Positions 44,557 through 57,001 are shown, counted from the stretch's first letter. The stretch: 64,000 nt of DNA from Doryteuthis pealeii (GCA_023376005.1 CM042148.1:71604785-71668784); one strand, 5' to 3'. A program made the numbers and translations. The notes: generated from the sequence alone by a model not told the origin.

Positions 44557-44842
44557 GGAAGCGCGTGGTGTAATGGTTAAAGTCATGGGAAATGGACTCG
44601 CCGCCCCGAGTTCAAATCCTGGATGTGGTAATTGCATTTCACTTTGCGCTAATACCCTTCGCAAAGGTATGAATCCTACTCTCCCTCCAGCTATAGATAA
44701 ATAGTAGGGCAGACTGGGCTCTTTAACCTTGGTTAGGCAACCGGTCTAGGAGAAGGAAAACTCTGAATTCAAACCTGTTGAACTCCGCTTAAGAATTGAC
44801 CTTGTGTCACATCCTGCTCGTGTGGAGGGGTTAGTAAATATA
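44557..44842 (+). mobile_element. tRNA-derived SINE with 11-bp target duplication (copy B)
   Basis: 286 bp. Head GGAAGCGCGTGGTGTAATGG, B-box GAGTTCAAATCC, body with CAGACTGGGCTC and GGTTAGGCAACCGG, end TGTGTCACATCCTGCTCG, then GTAAATATA. Flanked by TATCTGTGACT at 44546-44556 and 44843-44853. Present in all three copies, so it is older than the 41354 insertion. Confidence 0.9.
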
Positions 44843-45059
44843 TATCTGTGACTTTTTTTCTGATTTTGAAAACTGAACATTCATCCCGAGAGTAAGGTTT
44901 GAGGGTATGGAGGACATTAAGAGAAATACAATAGCAAAGCATCACATCAAAAGAGAACTTTCAAAGATGCTTCGACCAAGTAATGATATTCTAAAAGAAT
45001 GATACACACTGACTCCCAGTTATTCGCATTTATCATTAAAGATAAACATTACCATTTAT

Positions 45060-45580
45060 ATTATTTTCATTATTCGGACTATTGTCACCATATTCATTGT
45101 TATCTACACAACGTTTCGGCCGATATGACCCCCGGCCCTTTTCAGGTATTTCCTGTAGAACTCGGGAATCTTCTCAAGCTCAGGGAACCTTCTCTTTGAA
45201 CCCGGGAAGCTTCTTGTCCAACAGGGGAGCCTTCAGGTCGTAATCGGGAGCCTTCACGGAACTTTGAGCCGAACCCTTTACTCAATACCCAGGGTAGATT
45301 GCTGATTCCGTTAACTATAACCGGATAAAAGTGTTAAGCTTTGTTGATTATTATTCTATGTTACTGTAACCCTTGGTCAAGATTGAACTTACAGCCCAGA
45401 GATAACTGTCAGTTGGAACTGTATTAACTCCCCGCCTATATCCGTTGGGCGATGTATCCAATTGGAAGAGAAGGTTACCAAGTTTGAGAAGGTTTGGGAG
45501 TCTGAAAAGAAGTACTCGAAGAAGTTTGGAGGGCACATCGACCGAAACGAAAAATTCAGAGAAAATTATTATCATTATTA
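45060..45580. mobile_element. Penelope-like locus 2 (copy B)
   Basis: A hammerhead-like motif on the minus strand (45113-45145) and a degenerate one on the plus strand (GAAAC at 45544-45548) lie about 400 bp apart and face outward, as at locus 1. The minus strand next to the first motif reads KEKVPELEKIPEFYRKYLKR, and the plus strand next to the second carries a related EKKYSKKFGGHIDRNEKF. Two diverged copies of one coding end are thus placed tail to tail. The border TTCAGAGAAAATTATT resembles the direct repeats of locus 1 inverted. Confidence 0.45.
45113..45145 (-). ncRNA. Hammerhead-ribozyme-like core (locus 2)
   Basis: The minus strand has CTGAAAA (CUGANGA with its G replaced), stem GGCCG...CGGCC and GAAAC at 45117-45113. 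The same motif in A has the intact CTGAAGA, so the B and C copies have lost a conserved G. Confidence 0.4.
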
Positions 45581-45632
45581 ACGGTTACAAAATGTTGCCA
45601 AAATGGACTTATTCGCCGCTACCAAATATATG

Positions 45633-46019
45633 CCCGCCCTGTCTTCTGGGGCGTTAGAATACATCGACTGCATAGGGGTAAAACTTCCCTAATGGGGCCA
45701 CCTGTTGGCCTTGGGTGGCGGCACGTGATGCTTAAGGATAGAACCCAGGTGGATGAGCAGTTCATGACGTGAAATATTCCACTTTGGCCCTATCGTGGAG
45801 CACCCCTTCATCACCATTGCTCCCTGGTCTACTCTGACCCGGAGTGGTAGTACCTGTTAGAGTCCTATCTATGGGTTAAATAGAAAAATGTATTTATAAA
45901 AAAATTGTATTATCCATTAAGAATTGATTTATTTCAAAACTTTATCGGCATTAAATGACCCACTGAGGTTGATATGCCGTAAAACCAAACCAAACCAAAC
46001 CAAACCAAACCAAACCAAA
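45633..46019 (+). mobile_element. Retroposon with internal deletion and (CCAAA)n tail (copy B)
   Basis: The 5' part GCCCTGTCTTCTGGGGCG to GGCCCTATCGTGG jumps to GAGCACCCCTTCATC; the 3' end CGGCAT (45946-45951)...ATGCCG (45974-45979) forms a hairpin followed by TAAAACCAAACC... to 46019. The tail is a pentanucleotide repeat, a retroposon-type 3' end. Confidence 0.8.
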
Positions 46020-46141
46020 TAAATGCGATATATGAATATATGACCGTGGAAGTAAGTCTGTACAGTTTTAATTGGTTATCCGGCGTTACCCAGCGTTTCT
46101 ATCGCAAATTTTGCAAACATTGGAAAATTCTATGCACTATT

Positions 46142-46774
46142 GTTGGTTGGTTGGTTGGTTGGTTGGGTGTTACGGCATGTCAACCCTTGTTGCGTTATTT
46201 CATGCGCAAACGTTTTGTTTTATTCATTGTTGATGGATACTCAATTTTTTAAACTCAATGTTTTTAAACACACTCTTTTAAAACTCATGTTTTTCTATTT
46301 AACCCATAGATCGGAACCTAACAGGTACTACCACTCCGGGTCAGAATGAACCAGGCAGTAATCGGGATGAAGAGGTACTCCAAATTACCCAGTGATACAA
46401 AATTGGAACTTCACCATCAGATGGAGTTTAAAGTTATACCCAGAACACCCAAACTGTTATCCACCGCCTTCTAGCACATATATGATAAAAAAAAGGTTGG
46501 AATTTGCCATAAGAACAATAGGCTTAGAACAATCATATAGGTGCTAGGACTTGACGTGACCTAGCGATTTATAGGAGTGGACTTCTCCGACCGACCGTCT
46601 AGCCTAAGTAAAGGCCAAAATAGAGTGTTGCGCGTCAGGCACTGCTCATCCATAAGGATTCTGTTTTTAAGCATCACGGGTCGCCACCCACTGCTAACAG
46701 GTGGCTCCATTGGGGGAGATTCCCACTCTGCTGAAGTGCAGTCGGTGTATTCTAAAGCCCCTGTCGACAGGGCA
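46142..46774 (-). mobile_element. Unassigned retroposon, second subfamily, full length (copy B)
   Basis: The minus strand runs from GCCCTGTCGACAGGGGC-type 5' sequence (46774) to GTTGACATGCCGTAACACC and a (CCAAC)n tail at 46142-46166. The 74-codon and 69-codon frames in it are incidental. Confidence 0.8.
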
Positions 46775-46815
46775 ACCGCACTATTGTTATTTTGTTATTA
46801 GTTCTCTTGTGATAA

Positions 46816-46910
46816 AATTCATTCTTCAATTGTTCTGAAATCTCGTGATGGTAAAATCTTTTTTTTTTTTTTTCATTTCTTTCGAATGGAAAAGTTTTCT
46901 TGTATATTTT
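46816..46910. other. Spacer of second fold-back
   Basis: The left arm ends in TTCTCTTGTGATAAAATT and the right arm begins ATCACAAGAGACTAATAAC, its reverse complement. About 95 bp separate them, including a T-run at 46859-46873. In copy A the corresponding sequence (about 8410 down to 8300) continues outward past TATATTTC into CTAGACGATAG instead of folding back. Here the partner switches right after TGTATATTT. Confidence 0.8.
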
Positions 46911-46939
46911 ATCACAAGAGACTAATAACAAAATAAAAT

Positions 46940-47545
46940 AGTGCGGGTTTGCTGTCGACAGGGCTTTAGAATACAGACTGCACTTTCAGCAGAGTGGGAA
47001 TCTCCCGCAATGGAGCCCTCCTGTTAGCAGTGGTGGCGACCCGTGAATGTTAAACACAGTATCCTTATGGATGAGCAGTGCCTGACGCGCAACACTCTAT
47101 TTTTGGCCTTTACTTAGGCTTAGACGGTCGGTGGAGAAGTCCATCTATAAATCGCTAGGTCCCGTCAAGTCCTAGCACTATATGATTGTTCTAAGCCTAT
47201 TGTTCTTATGGCAAATTCAATCTTTTTTTATCATATATGTGCTAGAAGGCGTGGAATAACAGTTTGGGTGTTCTGGTATATTTAACTCATCTGTGGTGAA
47301 GTTCCAATTTTTATTCATGGGTAATTTGGAGTAACCTTCTTCATCCCGATTACTGCCTGTTCATTCTGACCGGAGTGGTAGTACATGTTAGGTTTTCCGA
47401 TCTAATGGGGTTAAATAGAAAAACATGAGTTTTTACAATTAGTGTGTTTAAAAACATTGAGTTTAAAAATTGAGTACCATCAACATGAAAACAATAACGT
47501 TTGCGCATGAATAACGCACAAGGGTTGACATGCCCGTAACACCAA
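46940..47545 (+). mobile_element. Retroposon, second subfamily (copy C, noisy)
   Basis: A noisy inverted homologue of 46142-46774. Confidence 0.65.
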
Positions 47546-47689
47546 CAATCCAAACAACACCAACAATATGCATAGAATTTTCCAATGTTTGCAAAATTCT
47601 GCGATAGAACCGCTGGGTAACGCCGGATAACATTAAAACTGTACAGACTTACTTCACGGTCATAATATTCATATATTCGCATTTATTTG

Positions 47690-48070
47690 GTTTGGTTTGG
47701 TTGGTTTGGTTTGGTTTCGGTTTTTACGGCATATCACCTTCAGTGGGTCAATTTAATGCCGATCAAAGTTTTGAAATAAATCAATTCTTTAATGGATAAT
47801 ACAATTTTTTATAAATACATTTTTCTATTTAACCCATAGATAGGACTCTAACAGGTACTACGCACTCCGGGTCCAGAGTAGAACCAGGGAGCAATGGTGA
47901 TGAAGGGGTGCTCACGATAGGGCAAAGTGAATATTTTCACGTTTCAATGACTGCTCATCCACCTGGGTTCTATCCTTAAGCATCACGTGCGCCACCCAAG
48001 GCCAACAGGTGGCCCATTAAGGGAAGTTTTACCCTATGCAGTCGATGTATTCTAACGCCCAGAAAGAAGG
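47690..48070 (-). mobile_element. Retroposon with internal deletion (copy C, noisy)
   Basis: Homologue of 45633-46019. The (TTTGG)n tail is at 47690-47718. Confidence 0.65.
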
Positions 48071-48119
48071 GCGGGCATATATTTTGGGTAGCGGGAATAA
48101 GTCCATTTTGGCAACTTTT

Positions 48120-48640
48120 GTAACCGTTAATGATAATATTTTCTCTGAATTTTTTGTTTCGGTTCGATGTGCCTCCAAACTTCTTCGAGTACTTTTTTTC
48201 AGACTCCAACCTTCTAAACTTGGTACCTTTCTCTTCATTGATACATTCGCCCAACGATATAGGCGGGGAGTTAATACCAGTTTCAACTGACAGTTATCTT
48301 CTGGGCTGTAAGTTATCTTGAGCAAGGGTTAACAGTAACATAGATATATGCAACAAGCTAAACACTTTTAATCCGGTTATAGTTAACGGAATCAGCAATC
48401 TCCCCTGGGTATTGAGTAAGGTTCGGTCAACGTTCCGTGAGGCTCCGATTAACGAACTGTAAGGCTCCCTGTTGACAAGAGCTTCCGGGTTTCAAAGAGA
48501 AGGTTCCTGAGCTTGAGAAGATTCCGGTTCTTACAGGAAATACCTGAAAAGGGCCGGGGGTCATATCGGGCCGAAACGTTGTGTAGATAACAATGATATG
48601 GTGAATAGTCCGAATAATGAAATAATATAAATGGTAATGT
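48120..48640. mobile_element. Penelope-like locus 2 (copy C)
   Basis: Homologue of 45060-45580. The plus-strand hammerhead-like motif is CTGAAAA (48544-48550) with GAAAC (48573-48577); the inverse motif is near 48160. Confidence 0.4.
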
Positions 48641-48834
48641 TTATTCTTTATGAAAATGCGAATAACTGGGAGTCATGTGGTATCTTCTTTTAAGATATCA
48701 TTACTTGGTCGAAGCATCTTTGAAAGTTTTCTTTTGATGTGATGCTTTTGCTATTGTTTTTCTTAATGTCTCCATACGCCTCAAACCTTACTCCTCGGAT
48801 GAATGTTCATTTTCAAATCGAAAAAAGTAACAGA

Positions 48835-49118
48835 TAATATTTACTACCCTCAACGAGAGGATGTGACACAAGGTCATTTCCTTAGCGGAGTTGCAAACAG
48901 GTTTGTAATTCAGAGTTTTCCTCTCCTAGTAGCGGTTGCCTAACCAAGGTTAAGAGCGCGCAGTCTGGCCTACTACTTTATCTATAGCTGGAGGGAGAGT
49001 AGGAATTTCATACGCTTTGCGCAAGGGTATTAAGCGCAAAGTGAATGCAATTACCACATCCAGGATTTGCACTCGGGGCGGCGAGTCATTCCTGATTTAA
49101 CCTTAAACCAGCGCTTCC
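48835..49118 (-). mobile_element. tRNA-derived SINE (copy C, noisy)
   Basis: Homologue of 44557-44842 with many small insertions and deletions; the A-box is damaged by them. Confidence 0.7.
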
Positions 49119-49639
49119 AGTCACAGATGTTTGTGAATATAGAGACACTGTGCTTTTCAGCAATTTCTGTGCTTTACAAAAAACTGAGTATTCAAAAGTA
49201 TGTTTTTACCCACCTGTTTGCCTAAATGTTGAATGTGACTTAAGTCCAAGTATAGGCAATCCATTAGGATGAGATCGTAATTCGTTGTAAAGGGGGGGGG
49301 GTGATTCTGTATGGATGCGCGCACTAACTTGCTACTAATTAATTCAGATTGTAACGCCTTTCTGCTCGAAAAATGTATAAGACTAGTATTAATTACATAT
49401 TCTGGTATAGTCATGAATTATATACGTACTGTGGTTAGACTATTTTGAATCAAGAGTTTTGTTAGATCAAAAATCGAGGGAGTTAAGTGGGAAATATCCT
49501 TAACCGTTATGGTAATAAATTGATTAATGGATTGACCATACTTAACCCTACGGGATGCCGCGATTACGGCGTGGAGACACATTGTTTTAGTTACTCGAGT
49601 AAATTAGAGTCAGCGTGATGCATCTTCTGCTCGCTCTGG

Positions 49640-50140
49640 CGTCGTTTGTCACTGCGCCGTTGAAAGTTTATGCGTGCATATCGTTTTAATGCATGATTAA
49701 TCACATCTCTTGTTTCCTATCCCTGCACTTGCTCTTCTGTGTATATTATCTTTTTGAGCTTTTGATTAATTTGTTAGGGTAATGTTTTTGGGCAGCAAAT
49801 TTTCAAGTGACTTCTGTTTCTCTTGAGATGTGCTTTTTCCTAACCATGTCGTTCTTCCTTGTGCAATATCGCCAATGTTGCTTTGAAGTATCTATATATT
49901 GTTTTTTTTCTTCCAATTTCTGTTTCTCCTTCATTTTTTTTTTTTTTTTTGCTGTCATATTTTTGCAATTGCTGTATTAGCTGCTGTAATCATCTTTTCC
50001 CTTGCCTCTTTTTTGTGTATTCTCCGAGTCTTGATTGTGGCATCTTTTACGCATCCTCAATATTGGCAAAAAGCTCAACCCCTTCTTTCCTGATACACCG
50101 GCACTGTGACAACTTCAGTCATTTATTTTCGAAATGATTT
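49640..50140 (-). pseudogene. LINE RT C-terminal relic (copy C, noisy)
   Basis: Inverted homologue of 43484-44050. Further frameshifts. Confidence 0.6.
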
Positions 50141-52005
50141 GATTGGAATTAGATGAGCAGAAAGGGTTGTATTATCGTAAACGCAAACCAGCATATCATA
50201 CCATTTTGGGATTCAGGCCGATTCTTGTGACCAATAAATTATTCCGGATCGAACCTGCAATTTTGGATTTCCACAAGTTTATCAAACAGTTTTTATTTTT
50301 TACTGACCCCAAAACCAAAATCTCAATACCTAACCTCCTCAATACCTACAATCCCAAAAATTCAATTTCTATGAACTCGCATAATTTAAGATCATCCAAT
50401 TCATTTTTACTTAAAACTATTAAACTCCTTTGTATTCCTTAGTAAGTAATTTTCTAAATATTTTTTCACATACACAAACATTTTCAATAAAAATTCATTA
50501 ACTTATGAAATTAGCATCTGACTTAACGGCAATATAAATATGTTTAAATATCTACTGGAGTTCAATATCAATTACATATTAATTCTAATTGTAAGGATGT
50601 GTTTTTAGAAATATTAAGTCTAGTTGAACACTTACACTCACATTATTAATGCCTTCAAAGAAACCATTATTATTAATTTCTATTTTGCATTTGTATAATA
50701 AAAAAGTTAAGTATAAATCGAAACTCTTACAATAGAAACAAAATGCTCATACGTTGCAGTGCCAAATCGGAATATGAATTCTTGCTTGATGAAAAATCCG
50801 TAATCATAAGAACTTAAACTTTGTTTGATCTTTAAGATTTTTAACAGATTTATGGATTTTCATGGGCAAATGCTTTTATAAAGCCAATTTTTAGTATAGG
50901 AAGCTCTTAAGAACTCATTTTACATACAAATAGATAACAAAAGTCGCTCTTTTTCGCCAACCCACCTAAATTTGGAGAGCTTTTACAGGGGGTGGATGAC
51001 AAAATTTTACTTTTTCTGTGATTTACCAAACAGTTATTTAAGAGAACTTCAACTAAGCTATTCCTTGAGCCTGAGATTGCAAATCAGAAAATAGTGCTTT
51101 TTCCTCATCATAAAAATTTCTGTTACAGTCAAGAAAGTTCTAGCAAATTTCTAACGACCTGTTTTTCAACACAATGCCTTCCGAAAACCGCAGCTTTATT
51201 TTATGAAAGGGGGGGCGATAATTTTTTCTTTAATGCATAGAGCTATAATATCTTCTTAGCAGACTTAAATATCAATTTAACTGACATGGATCTTTTTAGA
51301 ATCTTCATACGTGGTCCGGGTAGCAAGTTTATGGAGGACGACCTCCAATTACCCATGCAGTAATTTTTTTCACTCGAATCTGTTTGCATATTGGAAATGC
51401 AGGGGTTGAGTTTATTGATCAGTGTGAAGGAACATTTATCTATGTTCGCCTTTCCCAACATAATAGAATGACCGTACTAGTATGTGATATTTTCATAATT
51501 TCTTTTGTTGTAAAAGTATAGAAAATGCATTTATTTCATTCAAACTTGTCCTGGATAACACTACGTAACACAAGTTTGTTCGTGGACTGTAGGTATTTAT
51601 TCGAACAAATCAAACGGGTAGGAAGTGACACAAGACAAAATGAATATGTTGCACGAAGGTTGACTCGTTCATTCATAATAATGAATCTCGCGATATTAGC
51701 ATGTACATTTCACTATGGATGGAACGTCCTTCTGGATAGTATGTTCATATATATCTATCTCGTTTTTCCCTGATGATCCCTTTTCGGAAAAATACGAACA
51801 GTTTTTGAGATTAATAGACGGATAGATATCGGTAATAGTAGGGCAGACTGGGCTTTTTGCCTCCTGTACGGCAACGGTCGAGAAGAAAGACTTTGAGTTA
51901 GATAGATGAGCAACTCGATCAGCGTGAACTAATATTTACCCAATCGCAAATTATTATAGGCAGAATTTTATATAAGTTATGTTATTTGAAGCAGAGATAA
52001 TAAGA
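50141..52005. other. AT-rich interval, no gene seen (copy C)
   Basis: Homologue of 41660-43480. It holds a G-run (51209-51215) absent from A and B, and a SINE body fragment at 51836-51890. Confidence 0.45.
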
Positions 52006-52011
52006 TATATA

Positions 52012-52300
52012 TATATATAATATTATATATTTCAACCCCTCGCACGAGCCCAGGATGGTGACACAAGGTCATTATTAAGCGGAGTTTTAACAGGTTTGAA
52101 TTCAGAGTTTTCCTTCTCCTAGACGGTTGCCTAACCAAGGTTAAGAGCTCAGTCTGCCTACTATTTACCCATAATTGGAGGAGAGTAGGATTCATACCTT
52201 TCCAAGGGTATTAGCGTTAAGTGAAATGCGACGTCCAGGATTTGAACTCGGGGTGACGAGTCCATTTCCCATGACTTTAACCATTACACACCGGCGCTTC
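52012..52300 (-). mobile_element. tRNA-derived SINE, absent from copy A (copy C)
   Basis: Homologue of 41354-41650. Head at 52300, next to TATAAGA, its target duplication. Confidence 0.82.
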
Positions 52301-52677
52301 TATAAGACATAAGAGATATAAGGTTCTTTCACGTAGCTTCAAAATTGATCTTGTGTCACATCAGAGTCGACGCGCTCGTTCGTTTCTATTCGCAGCGTAC
52401 ACGTCTTGGGGTTGCCTTGTTGATCACACACAGATTAGTGTCAGCGTTAAGCCCACGAAGGAATCTTTCTCCTTTCTTTCGTTTATGTTAATGCCGCTTG
52501 CCTATTCCGTTCCGGTCAATTTCCTTTGTTGACAAGTATCTGCAGACGTCTTATTTACGCTCAATACGTTCATTCATAAATCTCTTTAAGGAATTCGCTG
52601 TAGTAAGAGTGAAGATAATTACAAAACTTCTTGCTTTCAAATATTACTTATTTATTTAATTCCTTCGACTTTTTGTT

Positions 52678-52679
<2 letters not shown>

Positions 52680-52751
<72 letters not shown>
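52680..52751. repeat. (GA)n microsatellite, pure (copy C)
   Basis: About 36 uninterrupted GA units. Confidence 0.95.
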
Positions 52752-52755
<4 letters not shown>

Positions 52756-53124
52756 CTTCATTAATAGATATGTTTTTAACTTGTCTATATCACTATCAAC
52801 GACACCAATCCTGATTCACGACCCCAGCCTCGATGATCCAGGCAAAATCCCTCGGCGCCAACTCATTTTCTGAATCAAGCTAACCTGCTATATAGAGAAT
52901 TTCTAATATCTCTAGAAATCCACAAGTTTCATTTTTAATTCTACGTGTCATTTAAGGTCATCTGTTCGTCTGACAAATCGATCAAAATAACTTTTGTTGC
53001 AAAAGTCTGAAATATCTTTTGTACAACAGACTTTGAAGCTACGAATCGAGTCCTAAAATTGTGGTTTAGCACTTTTATTGCGATAATGAGAATCCCATTA
53101 TCTTCTGCTTGCCCCCCCCCTCCA

Positions 53125-53430
53125 CGTTACACAGGTAACTACCACTCTGGGTCAGAGTGGACTTGGAACAATGGTAATGAAGGGGTGCTCCACATTCCCA
53201 AACCTCCAGAACAGGAACCTTACTATCAGATACATTTTAACGTCATTGCAGGTCATGATGACCTCAACACCACTTCTAGCACCTATATGATAATGGTTGG
53301 GGCAATCATATAGGTACTAGGGCTTGACGTGACCGATTGATCAGAGGGGCATCTCTGACCGCTAGTCTAGCGTAATAAGGGTCTAAGTGGATTTGCTGCA
53401 TGTCATGGACTGCTCATCCCACGTAGATGA
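53125..53430 (-). mobile_element. Retroposon, truncated at both ends (copy C)
   Basis: Homologue of 40200-40506. Confidence 0.65.
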
Positions 53431-54061
53431 GAGGTGGGTGGCAATAGAAGCATAGTCTGTCTCTTGAGTAGCTGGGACATTTCTTAAGATGCTGGTCTGA
53501 CTTTTGTTCTTTCTTCTTATTCTGCTTCTGTAGAAGCTGGTTCACCATTATTCACAAAGACGACATAGGCTTATATATTGAGTGATCACATCTTTTTATT
53601 TTCAACCAGACTTCTCAACGGCGCCAGAGTGAAGCAAATACGATGTCTACATTATAGGTGTATTCCGCTAAACTGCTTACTAATTAACTAACTATACTTT
53701 CCGTTCTCACGTTTCTAAGTGGCTGAAGCCTGGGTGGGGGTCAACCACAGGTCATTATCTATCAATGTCTAACCCCTACGATTTTTGAATTTCAAGAAAT
53801 TTTAATTCAAAATCTAACTACACTAATCCTGCAAAAATAACGGTTTTATCAGTATATAAAAAATGACACTGCAATCTTGGATTTTGTAACCTGGATACTG
53901 ACATATCAAAATGTGATAGGAATCTATCTTTAAGGGCTGAAATGTGAAAGTGATTTACATTACAGTAGTATATCTTGAAAAACTACTCACTTCTAATCAT
54001 TTTTAGTTTTGTATAACCTTAGTCTGAATATATGTAAATTTTGATTCATATGTTGTTTTTT

Positions 54062-54640
54062 CAAACTTATCCGCCCTGTCGGCTGGGGCGTTAGAATGCA
54101 CCGACTGCATCTGCAGAGGTGTAAGACTCCCCAATGGGGCCACTGTTGGCCGTGGGTGGCGACCCGTGTACTTAATGATAGAGCCCAGGTGATGAGAGTT
54201 ATGAATGCAATGCTCCACTTTGGCCTATCTTGGGCTAGACGGGCGGTCGGGAGGCCTCCGATCATCGGCTGGTCAGTCAAGTCCTAGCACCTATATGATT
54301 TCCCAACCCTATTGCCTTTATGGCAAGCACAGCCTTTTTCATATGGGTGCTAGAAGGCGGTGGCTGCAGGTCTACATGTACTGGGAATGACGTTAAACTC
54401 TATTGATGGTGAGGTTCCAGTTTGGAGGTTTGGGGAATGTGGAGCATCCCTTCTCACATTGCTCCCTGGTCCACTCTGACCGGAGTGGTAGTACCTGTTA
54501 GGGTCCATCTATGGGTTAATAGAAAATGTATTTTAAAAAATTGTATTATCCATTAAGAATTGATTTATTTCAAACTTTATGGCATTAAAAATGACACTGA
54601 GGTTGATATGCCGTAAAACAAAAAAAAAAAAAAAAATCAA
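54062..54640 (+). mobile_element. Retroposon with empty site in copy A (copy C)
   Basis: CCGCCCTGTCGGCTGGGGCG to GATATGCCGTAAAAC and an A-run, flanked by TCAAACTTA and TCAAACCTTA. Homologue of 38950-39569. Confidence 0.82.
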
Positions 54641-55269
54641 ACCTTATGTAAATGAAAATGTGCATATTGCTCATTTTTACAGAGAAAATGGGTTATTTCT
54701 AAATTTCATTATCCAAAGCACAAAAGCAAAATTTGAAGAGAATAATGGTAATTTTTATACTTTTGCAACATAAACAATTAAGAAAATAATATACAATTAA
54801 AGTATAAAAATTTATGTTAATATTGATTTATCTATCTGAAAGAATTCATTCTTTATATTTCTTTCACAAATTCTCAGATAAAGTATTTCTTGTATGAGGT
54901 GAATTAATAAGTCTACAGCCGTTTAATGCTGGAAAAATAACCCCATCGACACTCATGAGCATTTAGCGTACCAAAATTGTATTTGAGCACAGTCAGGCAT
55001 TGGGCAGTTCGTTTCAGCAGCAGCGAAAGTGTAATACGTACAAGCGACGTTTCTATGAATCTATTAACAATCAACAAAATGACGAGTACCTCTGTTTGAT
55101 CATTTGAGCATATCAGTGGATTTGACAAGAAAACTGTGTGCGAAGCAGAATATCGAATTCAGTTGATTGAAATCATGTTGGCAACGTTTTTTATAACGAA
55201 GTCTGTAACAGGTGGGTTCACAAATTCTCATACAAAAAGGAAACCGTTATAAGGCTGAAGAATAGTTTT

Positions 55270-55850
55270 CTGGCTGGTTGGCATGTCAACCCTTGTTTGG
55301 TTATTTTATACCGAAAAGTTTGTTTTATACCTTTAGTACACATTTACTTTAAATTACAAAATTATTTAAATCAATATTTTAAAAAACATTTTAAACACAT
55401 TCTTCTATTTAACCCATTGATGGAACCTAACAGGTACTACCACTCCAGGTCAGTGTGAACCTGGGAGTAATGTGATCAAAGAATAATTCACATTCCCAGA
55501 GCTTCAGAATTCAAACTTCACCATCAGATAGATTTTAAGGTCATACCAGGATATTAACATCGCCTTCTAGCAAATATATGATAAAAAGTGTTGAGGCTTG
55601 CCTCAAGGACAATAGGGCTTAGAATATCATATAGGTGTTAGGGCTTGACCTGACCAGTCGATTGAGGGCGTCTCTGATATCCTATTTAGCCTAAGTAATG
55701 GTCAAAGTGGAGTGTTGCATCTCATTGACTGCTTAGCCACCAGCATCCTATCCTTAATCATCACAGACGACCAACAGTTGGCCTCAATGGAGGTCACACC
55801 ATCTGCAAAAGTGCAGTCGTTGTATTTTATTCTCCGGCAGGGCTGAAGGG
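55270..55850 (-). mobile_element. Retroposon, second subfamily (copy C)
   Basis: Homologue of 37711-38305. Confidence 0.75.
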
Positions 55851-55914
55851 TTTCCAGGGGCCCATGATCAGCTGTGATTAAACGTCGTGTCACCATTACG
55901 AACCAAGCTGAAAT

Positions 55915-56035
55915 GTCCCTAAATTGATTGATTGATTTTAACGCCTTATTTTCACAGACAGATTCTCGTTTGTTTATATACAATTTGGTAAAATGGTCAA
56001 TGTTCAATTTCTTGCACAATTCAGTGGATAACCTG
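55915..56035 (-). pseudogene. LINE RT C-terminal fragment (copy C)
   Basis: The minus strand reads CKKLNIDHFTKLYINKRESV and then CENKALKSINQF, identical to copy A and different from copy B at three residues, although C otherwise shares its insertions with B. Confidence 0.65.
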
Positions 56036-56165
56036 CCCTGTCGGGTGGGGCTGTAGAATACGTCGGCTACAACTCTGCTGAGGGAAAAACACTACCTACC
56101 AATGTTGATCGTGACTGGCGACCCTTGATGCTTAATAGAAATGCTGAATAGAATCCTTACGGATA
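56035..56165 (+). mobile_element. Retroposon 5' fragment (copy C)
   Basis: Homologue of 37388-37518. Confidence 0.6.
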
Positions 56166-56239
56166 GCCGTCAATGAAATACTGATTAAAATCCTTCACTC
56201 CTTCCTAAATAGATGCATCAATAGTATTATGGGATCTTT

Positions 56240-56955
56240 GGGACAATTAAGTCCGGACTTTTTGTAATTTAAAGATGCTCCGTTTGTTCTTATGGAACAG
56301 TGTCGCCTCATAACTGATCCATTTTAACCCTGTCACGTCTTGAATAATTCTACTGTCCCTCAGCCTTAGATGGTACAGCCCACTCATGGAATAACTTGTT
56401 TTAACATACAGCTGACCCACCGAGAACCTTAGATGGATTTTGTAAATAAAAGAGGCTCTCTTTGTTCTTATGGACCACGTGTCGCCTCATAACTGATCGA
56501 TTTTAACCTTAGAACGTCTCGATTCATTCCACTGTACCTCAGCCTTGGATGGTACAGCCCACTTCACGGAATAACTAGTATACATACATCTTACCCACCT
56601 TTCCGCCTAAGAATCACTTAGATACCGAGACTTAGATTTTTGTAAATAAAAAAGATGCTTTTTTTCTAATGGATCCATTGTCGCGTATTAACTGACCTTA
56701 CACCGTCATAAATTATTCCACTGTACCTCATCCGTGGATGAATGGTACTGCCCACTCTTAGAATAGCGTATACATACATCATACCTCCCTTTTTTGTACT
56801 TAGATAGAGAGACCGTCACTTTGTTCTAATGGACCCGTTGTCGCTTCAAACTGACCCTTACACTGTCTTAAATAATTGTACTGAACCTCATTCTTGCATT
56901 GTTGGTACAGCCCACTCTTGGAATAACTAGTATACATACATCTTATCTCCCTTTA
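56240..56955. repeat. ~199-bp tandem array (copy C)
   Basis: Units as in A. Two short deletions are private to C (near 56420 and near 56790, where the GTGTCACTTAG segment is missing). Confidence 0.82.
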
Positions 56956-56957
56956 TT

Positions 56958-57001
56958 CACCACCACCGCCATCATTACAGCCACCACCACCACCACCACT
57001 A
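56958..57001. repeat. (CAC)n array (copy C)
   Basis: As in A. Confidence 0.8.

Larger units (their letters stand above)
29741..46815 (+). other. Composite repeat unit, copy B (reference orientation)
   Basis: This is the copy used as reference here. Order: (TA)n; retroposons at 30922, 31797 and 32290; 361-bp repeats; Penelope-like locus 1; retroposon 34903; 29-bp array; LINE-like IQKRALR relic; CAC array; 199-bp array; retroposon and LINE patchwork 37388-38305; retroposon 38950; short frame 40022; retroposon 40200; CT array 40890; SINE 41354; LINE relic 43500-44050; SINE 44557; Penelope-like locus 2; retroposons 45633 and 46142. The same order, inverted, is found in A and C. Confidence 0.9.

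Noticed and set aside
44557..44640. tRNA gene
   Set aside because: A- and B-box are present, but the acceptor stem and anticodon arm do not fold, and target duplications show it is the head of a SINE.
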